A stretch of 64,000 nt of DNA, taken from the NCBI RefSeq assembly GCF_024213195.1, contig NZ_JANAVF010000023.1:59965-123964 (forward strand). The letters are read 5' to 3'. The stretch comes from Streptomyces sp. TBY4. Lineage in GTDB: Bacteria > Actinomycetota > Actinomycetes > Streptomycetales > Streptomycetaceae. The notes below the pieces were generated by a model that was given only the letters and a program-made list of their open reading frames with translations, did not search any database and was not told the DNA's origin. Positions 42,876 to 52,905 of this stretch are shown piece by piece. How positions within the stretch are numbered: position 1 is the first letter of the stretch; each line of letters opens with the position of its first letter. The position numbers and the translations under genes were made by a program.

Positions 42876-44811
42876 GTGACCAGCCAGGTCAGTAGCCCAG
42901 CCGAACAGTCCGACGGGGCCGGAGGCGCAGTCGTCGGCGAGCAGCGGACGTCCCCGGACACGGGGACGAAGGAAGTGCGCCGGCTCGACCGGGTGATCAT
43001 TCGCTTCGCGGGTGACTCCGGTGACGGCATGCAGCTCACCGGTGACCGCTTCACCTCGGAAACCGCCTCCTTCGGCAACGACCTCTCGACGCTGCCGAAC
43101 TTCCCGGCCGAGATCAGGGCGCCCGCTGGCACCCTCCCCGGCGTCTCGTCCTTCCAGCTGCACTTCGCCGACCACGACATCCTGACGCCGGGCGACGCCC
43201 CGAACGTCCTGGTGGCGATGAACCCGGCGGCGCTGAAGGCGAACATCGCGGACGTGCCGCGCGGCGCGGAGATCATCGTCAACACCGACGAGTTCACCAA
43301 GCGCCCGATGGCCAAGGTCGGCTACGAGACCTCCCCGCTGGAGGACGGCTCGCTGGACGCCTACAACGTCCACCCGGTGCCGCTGACCACCCTCACGGTC
43401 GAGGCGCTGAAGGAGTTCGGGCTCTCCCGCAAGGAGGCCGAGCGCAGCAAGAACATGTTCGCGCTCGGGCTGCTGTCCTGGATGTACCACCGGCCCACCG
43501 AGGGCACCGAGAACTTCCTGCGGCAGAAGTTCGCGAAGAAGCCCGAGATCGCGGAGGCGAACGTCACCGCCTTCCGGGCCGGCTGGAACTTCGGCGAGAC
43601 CACCGAGGACTTCGCCGTCTCCTACGAGGTGGCCCCGGCCACCCGCGCCTTCCCGACCGGCACCTACCGCAACATCTCCGGGAACCTCGCCCTGTCCTAC
43701 GGGCTGATCGCGGCGGGCCAGCAGGCCGATCTGCCGCTCTACCTGGGCTCGTACCCGATCACCCCGGCCTCGGACATCCTGCACGAGCTGTCGAAGCACA
43801 AGAACTTCGGCGTACGCACCTTCCAGGCCGAGGACGAGATCGCCGGCATCGGCGCGGCCCTGGGCGCGGCCTTCGGCGGCGCGCTCGCCGTGACCACCAC
43901 CTCCGGCCCGGGCGTGGCCCTGAAGTCCGAGACGATCGGTCTCGCGGTCTCCCTGGAGCTGCCGCTGCTGATCGTGGACATCCAGCGCGGCGGCCCCTCC
44001 ACGGGTCTGCCGACCAAGACGGAGCAGGCCGACCTGCTCCAGGCCATGTACGGGCGCAACGGCGAGGCGCCGGTGCCGATCGTGGCCCCGCGCACCCCGG
44101 CGGACTGCTTCGACGCGGCGCTGGACGCGGCCCGGATCGCGCTGACCTACCGGACCCCGGTGTTCCTGCTCTCCGACGGGTACCTCGCCAACGGCTCCGA
44201 GCCCTGGCGGATCCCGGACGTGGCGGACCTACCGGACCTGAAGGTGCAGTTCGCCGCCGGGCCGAACCACGAGCTCGCGGACGGCACCGAGGTCTTCTGG
44301 CCGTACAAGCGCGATCCGCAGACCCTGGCCCGCCCCTGGGCGGTCCCGGGCACGCCGGGGCTGGAGCACCGGATCGGCGGCATCGAGAAGCAGGACGGCA
44401 CGGGCAACATCTCGTACGACCCGGCCAACCACGAGTTCATGGTCCGCACCCGCCAGGCCAAGATCGACGGCATCCGGGTCCCCGACCTGGAGGTCGACGA
44501 CCCGGACGGCGCGCGGACCCTGGTGATCGGCTGGGGTTCGACGTACGGGCCGATCACGGCCGCCGTACGCCGGCTGCGGATCGCCGGACTTCCCATCGCG
44601 CAGGCCCACCTGCGCCACCTCAACCCCTTCCCGAGGAATCTGGGTGAGGTCCTGGAGCGTTACGACAAGGTAGTGGTGCCGGAGATGAACCTCGGGCAGC
44701 TCGCGACCCTCCTGAGGGCGAAGTACCTGGTCGACGCGGTGTCGTACAACCAGGTGAACGGCATGCCGTTCAAGGCCGAGCAGCTCGCCAACCGTCTCAA
44801 GGAGGCCATCA

Positions 44812-44819
<8 letters not shown>
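42876..44819 (+). CDS. korA: 2-oxoacid:ferredoxin oxidoreductase, alpha-gamma fusion subunit
   Basis: 647 residues from GTG 42876 behind a perfect AAGGAGGT at 8 bases. An N-terminal gamma domain (RFAGDSGDGMQLTGDRFTSE) is fused to the alpha pyrimidine-binding region (GSYPITPASDILHELSKHK, TTTSGPGVALKSETIGLAVS) and the C-terminal domain. With KorB it oxidises a 2-oxoacid, typically 2-oxoglutarate in actinobacteria, to acyl-CoA while reducing ferredoxin. This offers an NAD-independent TCA step. It overlaps korB by 8 bases. Confidence 0.94.
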
Positions 44820-45885
<1,066 letters not shown>

Positions 45886-45909
45886 GACGGCCGCCGGTCA
45901 GCCGTACTG

Positions 45910-45950
45910 CGCCGAAGCCCGGACCTGTGGATCAGGTCCGGGCTTCGGCG
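45910..45950 (+). terminator. korAB terminator
   Basis: Perfect 18-bp stem (CGCCGAAGCCCGGACCTG and its complement) with a 5-base loop, 24 bases after the korB stop. Confidence 0.9.
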
Positions 45951-46056
45951 TACCCCACAGCCACCCATGTAATGACCATCTCGTGGGACGCTAATGACTT
46001 TCGGCGCCCGCGGCGATACCGTCGTCAGGTTGGCTTGAAGTAGCTCTGGAGGTCCC

Positions 46057-47025
46057 GTGAAGGCACCGAACGACCAGCGCACGGGTTTGCTCTACGGATT
46101 CGCCTCGTACGGGATGTGGGGCATCGTGCCCCTCTTCTGGCCGCTGCTCCAGCCCGCCGGAGCGGTCGAGATCCTCGCCCACCGCATGGTGTGGTCCCTC
46201 GCCGTGGTCGGCGTGGCGCTGCTGGCCCTGCGGCACTGGGGATGGGTCTCCGAGCTGCTGCGCCACCCCCGCAAGCTCGCCCTCACGGGGGTGGCCGCCG
46301 CCCTGGTCACCGTGAACTGGGGCGTGTACATCTGGGCCGTCAACAACGGCGCGGTCGTCGAGGCGAGCCTCGGCTACTTCATCAACCCCCTGGTCACCAT
46401 CGCGATCGGCGTCCTGGTCCTCGGCGAGCGGCTGCGCCGCACCCAGTGGGCGGCGGTCGGGATCGCCGTCGCCGCCGTCCTGGTCCTCGCCGTCGGGTAC
46501 GGGCGGCCGCCGTGGATCTCGCTGGTCCTGGCCTTCTCCTTCGCCCTGTACGGGCTGATCAAGAAGCAGCTCGGCATGGGCGGCCTGGAGTCGCTGGCCG
46601 CCGAGACCGTGATCATGTTCCTGCCCGCCCTCGGCTACCTGCTGTGGCTCGGCTCGCGGGGCGAGTCCACCTTCACCGCGCAGGGCCCGGCGCACGCCGT
46701 CCTGCTGGCCTCGGCCGGGCTGGTGACCGCGATCCCGCTGATCTGCTTCGGAGCGGCCGCGATCCGGGTCCCGCTGTCCACCCTCGGGCTGCTCCAGTAC
46801 ATGGCCCCGGTCTTCCAGTTCGGCCTCGGCGTCCTGTACTTCCACGAGGCCATGCCGCCCGCGCGCTGGGCCGGCTTCTCCCTGGTCTGGGTCGCCCTCT
46901 CGATCCTCACCTGGGACGCCCTGCGCACCGCCCGCCGCTCCCGCGCCCAGCGCCTGGAGGGCCTGGAGGGCCTGCCGGCGCCCCTGCAGGCGCCGCTGGC
47001 GACCCCGGCGCGCGAGACGGCGTAG
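46057..47025 (+). CDS. rarD: EamA/DMT transporter, RarD type
   Basis: 322 residues from GTG 46057 with GGAGGT close upstream. Ten membrane helices in two EamA halves; RarD signatures GFASYGMWGIVPLFWPLLQP, VEILAHRMVWSL and VNWGVYIWAVNNGAVVEASL. RarD was named from chloramphenicol-sensitivity phenotypes; substrates are unproven. A short charged C-terminus follows, then a 14-bp-stem terminator. Confidence 0.92.
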   Translation: MKAPNDQRTGLLYGFASYGMWGIVPLFWPLLQPAGAVEILAHRMVWSLAVVGVALLALRHWGWVSELLRHPRKLALTGVAAALVTVNWGVYIWAVNNGAVVEASLGYFINPLVTIAIGVLVLGERLRRTQWAAVGIAVAAVLVLAVGYGRPPWISLVLAFSFALYGLIKKQLGMGGLESLAAETVIMFLPALGYLLWLGSRGESTFTAQGPAHAVLLASAGLVTAIPLICFGAAAIRVPLSTLGLLQYMAPVFQFGLGVLYFHEAMPPARWAGFSLVWVALSILTWDALRTARRSRAQRLEGLEGLPAPLQAPLATPARETA

Positions 47026-47051
47026 CACCGCCGCGGGCACCGTCCGCGGCA

Positions 47052-47083
47052 CCGACGGGCGCGTCTCCGGACGCGCCCGTCGG
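47052..47083 (+). terminator. rarD terminator
   Basis: Perfect 14-bp stem (CCGACGGGCGCGTC / GACGCGCCCGTCGG) with a TCCG loop, 26 bases after the stop. Confidence 0.85.
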
Positions 47084-47151
47084 CATGTCCGCCGCCGTGT
47101 CCGCCGGGGCCTTCGCCGCCGTGTCCTCCTGCCTGGCCGCCGCCCCCGGGC

Positions 47152-47550
47152 CTACGCCTCCATCGGCAGCCCCGTGGCCGCGAGCCGCAGGCGGGGCGGT
47201 ACGTGCGCGGCCACCAGGGCCACGGCCTCCCTGGCGGAGGCGGCCTCGCCGACCTCGGCGGTGGGATCGCGCCGCACGACGCGGAACCGCCCGTCGGGCA
47301 GCGGGATCACGACCGGGACCGCCACCTCGTAGGGGAAGCGGGTCGTACTGCTGAAGTGCACGTGGCCGTGGTTCGTGTACGGGTAAAGCTGCCGCAGGAC
47401 CGGGTCCTCGTGGGCCGCCTCCAGCACCGCGAGGGTGCCCAGCCGCGCGACCCCGGGCCCGAGGCGTTCCAGGGTGTCCGCCCATGCCCGCCGCCGGTCG
47501 AGCCACTGCTCCTCGACGACCGCCGCACGGGTCCCTTCGTTCACGTTCAT
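47152..47550 (-). CDS. Small protein, DUF6193-like
   Basis: 132 residues from ATG 47550 (MNVNEGTRAAVVEEQWLDRR); a GTG two codons later has better spacing to GGGGGG. Core sequence LEAAHEDPVLRQLYPYTNHG, HVHFSSTTRFPYEVAVPVVI and PLPDGRFRVVRRDPTAEVGE resembles, from memory, the DUF6193 family sometimes found in natural-product loci. No catalytic motif is clear and there is no membrane segment. It converges with rarD. Confidence 0.65.
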   Translation of the reverse strand: MNVNEGTRAAVVEEQWLDRRRAWADTLERLGPGVARLGTLAVLEAAHEDPVLRQLYPYTNHGHVHFSSTTRFPYEVAVPVVIPLPDGRFRVVRRDPTAEVGEAASAREAVALVAAHVPPRLRLAATGLPMEA

Positions 47551-47742
47551 CCCCCCAGTGTGCGCCCGCACCCGCCCCGCGAGCGGTTGCGTCCGCTTTC
47601 CGAACGGGTATGACCGGATTCAGGTCTTGACGGAGTGTCACGCTCTCACTGACCATCAGGCTCGCACTGACGCACGTTGCTCACTTGTTCCACCCCGCAC
47701 GTTTCCGCACACGTCCCCAGTACGGAATCCCGGAGCCCCCAC

Positions 47743-49059
47743 ATGAGCCTGTCCGTCTCCCGGCGCCTCGCCACCGTGACCGCCCTCGCGGTCGCCGGCC
47801 TGTTCGCCGCCACCGCCCCCGCCGCGCTGGCCTCGCCGACCTCGGTCGCCGCTGCGCCCACGCCGCCCGACATCCCGCTGGCCAACGTCAAGGCTCACTT
47901 GACGCAGCTGCAGTCCATAGCCACCGCCAACGGCGGCAACCGCGCCCACGGCAGGACCGGCTACAAGGCCTCGATCGACTACGTGAAGGCCAAGCTCGAC
48001 GCGGCCGGTTTCACGACCACCCTGCAGACCTTCACCTCCAGCGGCGCCACCGGCTACAACCTGATCGCCGACTGGCCGGGCGGCGACCCCAACTCGGTCC
48101 TGATGTCCGGCGCGCACCTGGACTCGGTGTCCTCCGGCGCGGGCATCAACGACAACGGCTCCGGCAGCGCAGCCGTCCTGGAAGCCGCGCTCGCCGTCTC
48201 CCGGGCCGGCCTCACGCCCACCAAGCACCTGCGCTTCGGCTGGTGGGGCGCGGAGGAGCTGGGCCTGGTCGGCTCGAAGTACTACGTCAACAACCTGCCG
48301 ACCGCCGAGCGGGCGAAGTTCGCCGGGTACCTGAACTTCGACATGATCGGCTCGCCGAACCCGGGCTACTTCGTCTACGACGACGACCCGACGATCGAGC
48401 AGACCTTCAAGAACTACTACGCGGGCATCGGCGTCCCGACCGAGATCGAGACCGAGGGCGACGGCCGCTCCGACCACGCGTCCTTCAAGAACGTCGGCAT
48501 CCCCGTCGGCGGCCTGTTCACCGGCGCCAGCAACACCAAGTCGGCGGCCCAGGCGCAGAAGTGGGGCGGCACCTCCGGTCAGGCCTTCGACCGCTGCTAC
48601 CACTCCTCCTGCGACAACACCTCGAACATCAACGACACCGCCCTGGACCGCAACTCCGACGCCGTCGCCTACGCGATCTGGAACCTCGGGTTCGCCGTCC
48701 CGGTCCCGCCGGGCCCGTCCTTCGAGAACACGGCGGACGTGAACATCCCGGACTCCCCGGCCGCCGCGGTCAACTCCCCGATCACGGTCTCGGGCGTCGC
48801 GGGCAACGCGCCGGCCACCACCAAGGTCGACGTGAACATCGTCCACACCTACAGCGGTGACCTGGTGGTCGACCTGGTCGCCCCCGACGGCACGGTCTAC
48901 AACGTGCACAACCGCACCGGCGGCAGCGCGGACAACGTCATCAAGTCCGTCACGGTCAACGCCTCCTCCGAGGTCGCCAACGGCGTCTGGAACCTGCGGG
49001 TCAAGGACGTCGCGGCCCAGGACGTCGGCTACATCAACAGCTGGAAGATCACCTTCTAG
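47743..49059 (+). CDS. Secreted M28 aminopeptidase with P-domain (S. griseus aminopeptidase type)
   Basis: 438 residues from ATG 47743 (MSLSVSRRLATVTALAVAGL) with a Sec signal peptide cleaved near ALA-SPT. The di-zinc M28 residues are in order: His in MSGAHLDSVSSG, bridging Asp in GINDNGSGS, catalytic Glu in WWGAEELGLVG, Asp in LNFDMIGSPN and His in GRSDHASFKNVG. A C-terminal P/Homo-B domain (about residues 330-438, VDVNIVHTYSGDLVVDLVAP) follows. Family enzymes remove hydrophobic N-terminal residues outside the cell. An in-frame upstream extension to 47677 is not needed. Confidence 0.93.
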   Translation: MSLSVSRRLATVTALAVAGLFAATAPAALASPTSVAAAPTPPDIPLANVKAHLTQLQSIATANGGNRAHGRTGYKASIDYVKAKLDAAGFTTTLQTFTSSGATGYNLIADWPGGDPNSVLMSGAHLDSVSSGAGINDNGSGSAAVLEAALAVSRAGLTPTKHLRFGWWGAEELGLVGSKYYVNNLPTAERAKFAGYLNFDMIGSPNPGYFVYDDDPTIEQTFKNYYAGIGVPTEIETEGDGRSDHASFKNVGIPVGGLFTGASNTKSAAQAQKWGGTSGQAFDRCYHSSCDNTSNINDTALDRNSDAVAYAIWNLGFAVPVPPGPSFENTADVNIPDSPAAAVNSPITVSGVAGNAPATTKVDVNIVHTYSGDLVVDLVAPDGTVYNVHNRTGGSADNVIKSVTVNASSEVANGVWNLRVKDVAAQDVGYINSWKITF

Positions 49060-49115
49060 GACCGACCCCACCAATTGGTCTAGTCCTCTGAGCCCGGGTG
49101 TGATCTGATCGGACG

Positions 49116-49514
49116 GTGTCCGGACTCCTCTGCGCCCTGCTCGTCCTGCTCGCCCTGGCCGCCGCCGCGACCAACCCCGTACTCCTCGTACGCGGACGGC
49201 GGCGGCTTCGGCGTCTCGCCGACCACTCCCGCGGCCTCGCCGTCCTCGTCCCCTGCGATCTGCGGGACCGGGAACTGACCGACGGGCACTGGCGCGAGGG
49301 CCACCTGAAGCTCCCGCCCGGCGGGCCCGGGGGGCCCGTGCACTGGCGCGCGAAGGGACGTACGGAGTGGGAGGGCGCCGGCTTCCCGCCCCTGGAGGCC
49401 GCCTCCGCCGACGAGATCAGCGTCGCGTTCCGCTCCGCCGACGGGGCCACCGAGCTGCGGCTGCACCCGGACGAGGCCCCGATGGTGCTACGAGTCCTGC
49501 GCGAGGCCCCGTAG
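49116..49514 (+). CDS. Membrane-anchored hypothetical protein, DUF2550-like
   Basis: 132 residues from GTG 49116. One N-terminal membrane helix (LLCALLVLLALAAAATNPVL), a basic stop-transfer region (RGRRRLRRL) and a soluble domain: LVPCDLRDRELTDGHWREGH, LKLPPGGPGGPVHWRAKGRT, ISVAFRSADGATELRLHPDE. The layout resembles DUF2550 proteins, but similarity is judged by eye only. It overlaps the convergent Fic-like gene by 27 bases at the 3' end. Confidence 0.6.
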   Translation: MSGLLCALLVLLALAAAATNPVLLVRGRRRLRRLADHSRGLAVLVPCDLRDRELTDGHWREGHLKLPPGGPGGPVHWRAKGRTEWEGAGFPPLEAASADEISVAFRSADGATELRLHPDEAPMVLRVLREAP

Positions 49515-49904
49515 CGAGGCGGACAGCGGCTCCTGGATCCGGGCCCGCAGCTCCTCCGCGACCGCGGCGACATCGGCCTTACCCAGCTTCGCGGCCTCCA
49601 CCAGATCGCCGAGTTCCTCCGGCGACGGCAGCTGGCAGGCCCCGGCGACCCGCAGGTACGAGCGGGTGGCGGCGGCGGCGTAGAACTCGTTCATCGGGGA
49701 TTCCAGCGCCGGGCAGACCGCGAGCGTGTGCAGAAACGCCGCGGCCCGCCACGCGGTGTCCGGGGCGGGCTGTTCGGGGACCAGGACGAGGTCGTTCTGG
49801 TGCCGGGCCACGGCGGCGGCCACCCCGGAGGGATCCCAGACGGCGGGATCGGACGGGAGGTGGTGGGCCAGGGCGGTCCAGGCCCACTCCATGGTGATCT
49901 TCAA
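49488..49904 (-). CDS. Fic/Doc-family toxin component with degenerate active site
   Basis: 138 residues from a TTG that overlaps the antitoxin stop (TTGA). By-eye alignment to Doc/Fic proteins: W..AAAFLHTLAVCPALESPM lies where the Fic helix HxFx(D/E)GNKR should be, followed by AAAATRSYLRVAG. The catalytic His, acidic residue, Asn, Lys and Arg of the motif are all replaced (CPALESPMNEF), so AMPylation or kinase-type transfer is unlikely. From memory this is a Streptomyces-specific Fic-like toxin component group with a CopG-like partner. It forms a toxin-antitoxin operon with the gene at 49901. Confidence 0.7.
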   Translation of the reverse strand: MKITMEWAWTALAHHLPSDPAVWDPSGVAAAVARHQNDLVLVPEQPAPDTAWRAAAFLHTLAVCPALESPMNEFYAAAATRSYLRVAGACQLPSPEELGDLVEAAKLGKADVAAVAEELRARIQEPLSASLRGLAQDS

Positions 49905-50104
49905 TGCCCGAACCGCTCCTGGAAGTAGCCCCAGTGGTCGGCGAACTCCTCGATCCCGGACAGGAAGTTCTTCCGGTCCTCGTCGAGCTCGCGTTCCGTG
50001 ACTTCGGTGATCAGCGCGGTGACCGTCGTGCCCAGGGCCGCCGCTCGCGCCTTCAGGCGTTCGTGGAACTCTTCTTCCAGGCGGATGGTGACGTGTCTCG
50101 ACAT
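49901..50104 (-). CDS. Ribbon-helix-helix (CopG/Arc-type) antitoxin
   Basis: 67 residues from ATG 50104: MSRHVTIRLEEEFHERLKAR then AAALGTTVTALITEVTEREL. The first strand and two helices are a ribbon-helix-helix DNA-binding fold. The C-terminal tail (DRKNFLSGIEEFADHWGYFQ) probably wraps the toxin. A perfect palindrome 10 bases upstream (50115-50134) is a likely operator for autoregulation. The stop overlaps the toxin start by four bases, with the antitoxin first, as usual. Confidence 0.8.
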   Translation of the reverse strand: MSRHVTIRLEEEFHERLKARAAALGTTVTALITEVTERELDEDRKNFLSGIEEFADHWGYFQERFGH

Positions 50105-50114
50105 GCTTTTCACG

Positions 50115-50134
50115 GTACAGCGGGGCCGCTGTAC
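50115..50134. promoter_or_regulatory. Antitoxin operator palindrome
   Basis: GTACAGCGG GG CCGCTGTAC: two perfect 9-base half-sites around a 2-base centre, immediately upstream of the antitoxin start. Likely bound by the ribbon-helix-helix protein (inference). Confidence 0.6.
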
Positions 50135-50149
50135 ACAGGACCGGAACGG

Positions 50150-50190
50150 CCGAAGGGTGGGCAGGGACACAGTCCCTGCCCACCCTTCGG
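50150..50190 (-). terminator. Terminator after the LolA-like gene
   Basis: Perfect 19-bp stem (CCGAAGGGTGGGCAGGGAC and its complement) with a 3-base loop, 38 bases after the stop at 50229. It shields the toxin-antitoxin promoter from read-through. Confidence 0.9.
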
Positions 50191-50228
50191 CATCCGTCAC
50201 GCCTGCTTGTTGGCGTGCACTCAGGCGC

Positions 50229-51458
50229 CTACTTGTTCGCGTCGGCGGCCTTCACCAGTTCGGCCTTGGTGACCGCGCCGACGTAGACCTTGCCGTCGTC
50301 CGTGATCAGCGCGTTGACCACGCGGGTCTTCAGGACGCGGCCCTCGCCGAACTTCCCGGAGACCTTCTCGCCGAGCGAGTCGAGGAACTGCGAGGCGCCC
50401 TTGGGCGCGTTCTTGTCCTTGGCCGCGTCATCCAGGCCCTTGAGGGTGTTGGTCGCACCGGTCTCGATGCGGGCGATCGAGCTCCAGCCCTCGCCGAGGA
50501 CCTTCGGCTCGCCCTTGGCGCCGTCGGCGCCGCCGATCAGGCCGCCCAGCCCCGGGATGGACTCCAGCGCGTCCAGGCCGCCGTCCTTGCCGTCCTTGCC
50601 GGGCTTGCCGTGCTCGCCGGCCGCGCCGCCCTCGGTCACCTTGGCGTCCTTGGGCGGGGTGAAGGCGAAGGTGTCGGCGGCGGGCTTGGAGAAGTCCACC
50701 TTGGTGAAGCCGGCGTCCACGATCGGCTTGCCGCCGTCGGTGGAGAGCACCTGCACGCGCAGCGGCACGCCGTTCTTCGCGTCCACCGCGATCTTCACCG
50801 AGGCGACCGTCGAACCGGTCGCCTTCGGCTTCAGGACCAGCTGGTAGGCGTCGCGCCCGGCCACCTGGGCGGTGTCGCCGACGCTGACGTCGGTGGTCGG
50901 CCCGGCGGCCTTCAGGACCTCCTGGGCGATCTCCTGCGGGGAGGCCGGGAGGCCGTCGGCCTTGCGGTCGGCGCCCTTGTCGCCCTTGTCGGCCGGCGCC
51001 TTCTCGTGGAAGACCTCCTTCGACTTGGAGTCGTATCCCCAGACGTCGTCGCCGTTGTGGACGAGGCTGTACTCGTCCTTGCCGTCCACGAAGGTGAGCT
51101 TCTGGCGGTCCGGGCCGTCCGCGGCCACCCGGAAGGTCTGGGTGCCGCCGCTGATCAGCTGGCTGAGCTTCTCCTGCGGGTCCGCGGAGCCGCCGGTCAC
51201 GCCGCCACCGCCGCCCAGCAGGCCGGCCGGGAGGCTCGGCAGACCCAGGTCCGTGCTGATCTTGGCGCTGCCGGACAGCTGCTCGACGTCCGAGGCCGCG
51301 ATCTTCTCGATGAGCTGCTGGGCCGTCACCTTCGGCAGGTCCGGCCCGCCGGCGTTCGCGAAGGCCGGAACCATCGCGATCGTGCCGGCGACCACACCGA
51401 ACACCGCGACCGGTACGGCGTACCGAGCGGCCTTGCGGGTCTTTGCGTTCGTTGCCAT
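50229..51458 (-). CDS. Secreted/membrane-anchored LolA-like (RseB-like) protein
   Basis: 409 residues. A basic start (MATNAKTRKAARY) and one hydrophobic segment (about 13-33, VPVAVFGVVAGTIAMVPAF) predict export with or without anchoring. The mature part has a LolA/MucB-RseB-like half-barrel: VTAQQLIEKIAASDVEQLSG, RVAADGPDRQKLTFVDGKDE, ATVASVKIAVDAKNGVPLRV-type strands and VDFSKPAADTFAFTPP. A Gly/Lys/Asp linker (GEHGKPGKDGKDGG) leads to a second region ending VYVGAVTKAELV. Relatives often sit beside ABC transporter genes; none is adjacent here. Role unknown. Confidence 0.78.
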   Translation of the reverse strand: MATNAKTRKAARYAVPVAVFGVVAGTIAMVPAFANAGGPDLPKVTAQQLIEKIAASDVEQLSGSAKISTDLGLPSLPAGLLGGGGGVTGGSADPQEKLSQLISGGTQTFRVAADGPDRQKLTFVDGKDEYSLVHNGDDVWGYDSKSKEVFHEKAPADKGDKGADRKADGLPASPQEIAQEVLKAAGPTTDVSVGDTAQVAGRDAYQLVLKPKATGSTVASVKIAVDAKNGVPLRVQVLSTDGGKPIVDAGFTKVDFSKPAADTFAFTPPKDAKVTEGGAAGEHGKPGKDGKDGGLDALESIPGLGGLIGGADGAKGEPKVLGEGWSSIARIETGATNTLKGLDDAAKDKNAPKGASQFLDSLGEKVSGKFGEGRVLKTRVVNALITDDGKVYVGAVTKAELVKAADANK

Positions 51459-51631
51459 GTCTGTCTGCCCTACCTCTGTGTGTACGGCGGCGACCTACCC
51501 GTCCACTGTTCCACCCCTCGCCGCCACTCTCACCCGATCTGGTGGGGATGTGTCTCCATCTGACCAAAGGAAGGGGGGTCGGGGCGTCAGCCCCCGGAGC
51601 CAACTGTGCGTACGACCCAGGGATGACATGA

Positions 51632-51676
51632 CGAGGGCCCGGCCTCCCCCACCCGTAGGGGTCGACCGGGCCCTCG
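51632..51676 (-). terminator. Polyprenyl synthase terminator
   Basis: Eleven-bp perfect outer stem CGAGGGCCCGG / CCGGGCCCTCG, 18 bases after the 51694 stop. The rest of 51459-51693 holds the promoter region of the LolA-like gene. Confidence 0.75.
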
Positions 51677-51693
51677 CCTTCATGTCCGGTGTC

Positions 51694-52704
51694 TCAGCCC
51701 GCGCGGTGCACCACGGCGTCGCAGAGCTCCACCAGCGCCGACTTCGCGAAGCAGTCGGGCAGCGGGGCCAGCGTGGCCCGCGCCTCCTCCGCGTACCGCA
51801 CGGTGTCCCTGCGGGCCTGCTCCAGGGCCGGGTGGACCCGCAGCCGCGCCAGCACCTCGGCGTGCCGGGCGTCGTCCGTCAGATCGCCGTCCAGGAGCCG
51901 TACGAGCTCCAGGTCCGCGGGGTCGCCGCCCTGGGCCGCCATCTCCCGCAGGCGCAGGACCGGCAGCGTCGGGATGCCCTCGCGCAGGTCGGTGCCGGGG
52001 GTCTTGCCGGACTCGTGGGAGTCGGAGGCGATGTCGAGGACGTCGTCGGCAAGCTGGAAGGCGGTGCCGAGCCGCTCGCCGTACTGGGTCAGGATGTCGA
52101 CGACCGACTCGTCGGCGCCGGACATCATCGCGCCGAAGCGGCCGGAGACCGCGATCAGCGAGCCGGTCTTGCCGGCGATGACGTCGAGGTAGTGCTCGAC
52201 CGGGTCGCGGCCGTCGCGCGGGCCGGCCGTCTCCAGGATCTGCCCCGTCACCAGCCGCTCGAAGGCCTCGGCCTGGACCCGGACGGCCTCGGGGCCGAGG
52301 TCCGCCAGGATGTGCGAGGCGCGGGCGAACAGGAAGTCACCCGTCAGGACGGCCACGGAGTTGCCCCAGCGGGCGTTGGAGCTCTCCACGCCGCGGCGCA
52401 CGTCCGCCTCGTCCATGACGTCGTCGTGGTAGAGCGTCGCCAGGTGGGTGAGCTCCACGACCACGGCGGAGGGGACGATCCCGGGCGCGTAGGGGTCGCC
52501 GAACCGGGAGGCGAGCATCACGAGCAGCGGCCGGAACCGCTTGCCGCCGGCGCGGACCAGGTGCTGTGCGGCCTCGGTGATGAAGGGGACTTCGCTCTTG
52601 GTGGCTTCCAGCAGACCCGCCTCGACGGCGGCCAGTCCGGCCTGGACATCGGTCTCAAGAGCCTGGTCCCGCACGCTCAGTCCGAACGGCCCGACGACGG
52701 TCAC
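51694..52704 (-). CDS. Long-chain polyprenyl diphosphate synthase
   Basis: 336 residues from GTG 52704. Trans-type prenyl synthase with both aspartate-rich motifs: DDVMDEADVRRG (FARM) and DDVLDIASDSHE (SARM), plus GGKRFRPLLVML. The residues before FARM (THLATLYHDD) lack bulky blockers, which suits a long product such as the menaquinone side chain. In Streptomyces this gene is assigned to heptaprenyl/octaprenyl synthesis for menaquinone (family knowledge, not proven here). It is divergent from the POT transporter. Confidence 0.9.
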   Translation of the reverse strand: MTVVGPFGLSVRDQALETDVQAGLAAVEAGLLEATKSEVPFITEAAQHLVRAGGKRFRPLLVMLASRFGDPYAPGIVPSAVVVELTHLATLYHDDVMDEADVRRGVESSNARWGNSVAVLTGDFLFARASHILADLGPEAVRVQAEAFERLVTGQILETAGPRDGRDPVEHYLDVIAGKTGSLIAVSGRFGAMMSGADESVVDILTQYGERLGTAFQLADDVLDIASDSHESGKTPGTDLREGIPTLPVLRLREMAAQGGDPADLELVRLLDGDLTDDARHAEVLARLRVHPALEQARRDTVRYAEEARATLAPLPDCFAKSALVELCDAVVHRAG

Positions 52705-52723
52705 GAGGGGTACTCCTGTCTGC

Positions 52724-52745
52724 TGACGATCACCTTGACGATCAC
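52724..52745. repeat. Direct repeat TGACGATCAC x2
   Basis: Two identical 10-base copies (52724-52733 and 52736-52745) spaced 12 bases start to start, 20-41 bases upstream of the polyprenyl synthase start. May be a regulator site or promoter element. Confidence 0.4.
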
Positions 52746-52905
52746 ACGGATTGTCGATGTGTCGCTGCCATCACTCAAGCCAGCGTATCGGGTCTGTTTT
52801 CGATCACCCAGGGCGCCTGTCCGGCCACGCTCCCCCGAGCGACCGGGCGACGCCCCATGCGCCCCGGTATGTTCTAGAGCAGCCGAAACAACCGGAGAAT
52901 GCGTT

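Noticed and set aside
50872..52905. N-terminal extension of the POT transporter back to 50872
   Set aside because: The region is antisense to the polyprenyl synthase and LolA-like genes; the TTG at 52906 has a good ribosome binding site and matches the expected length.
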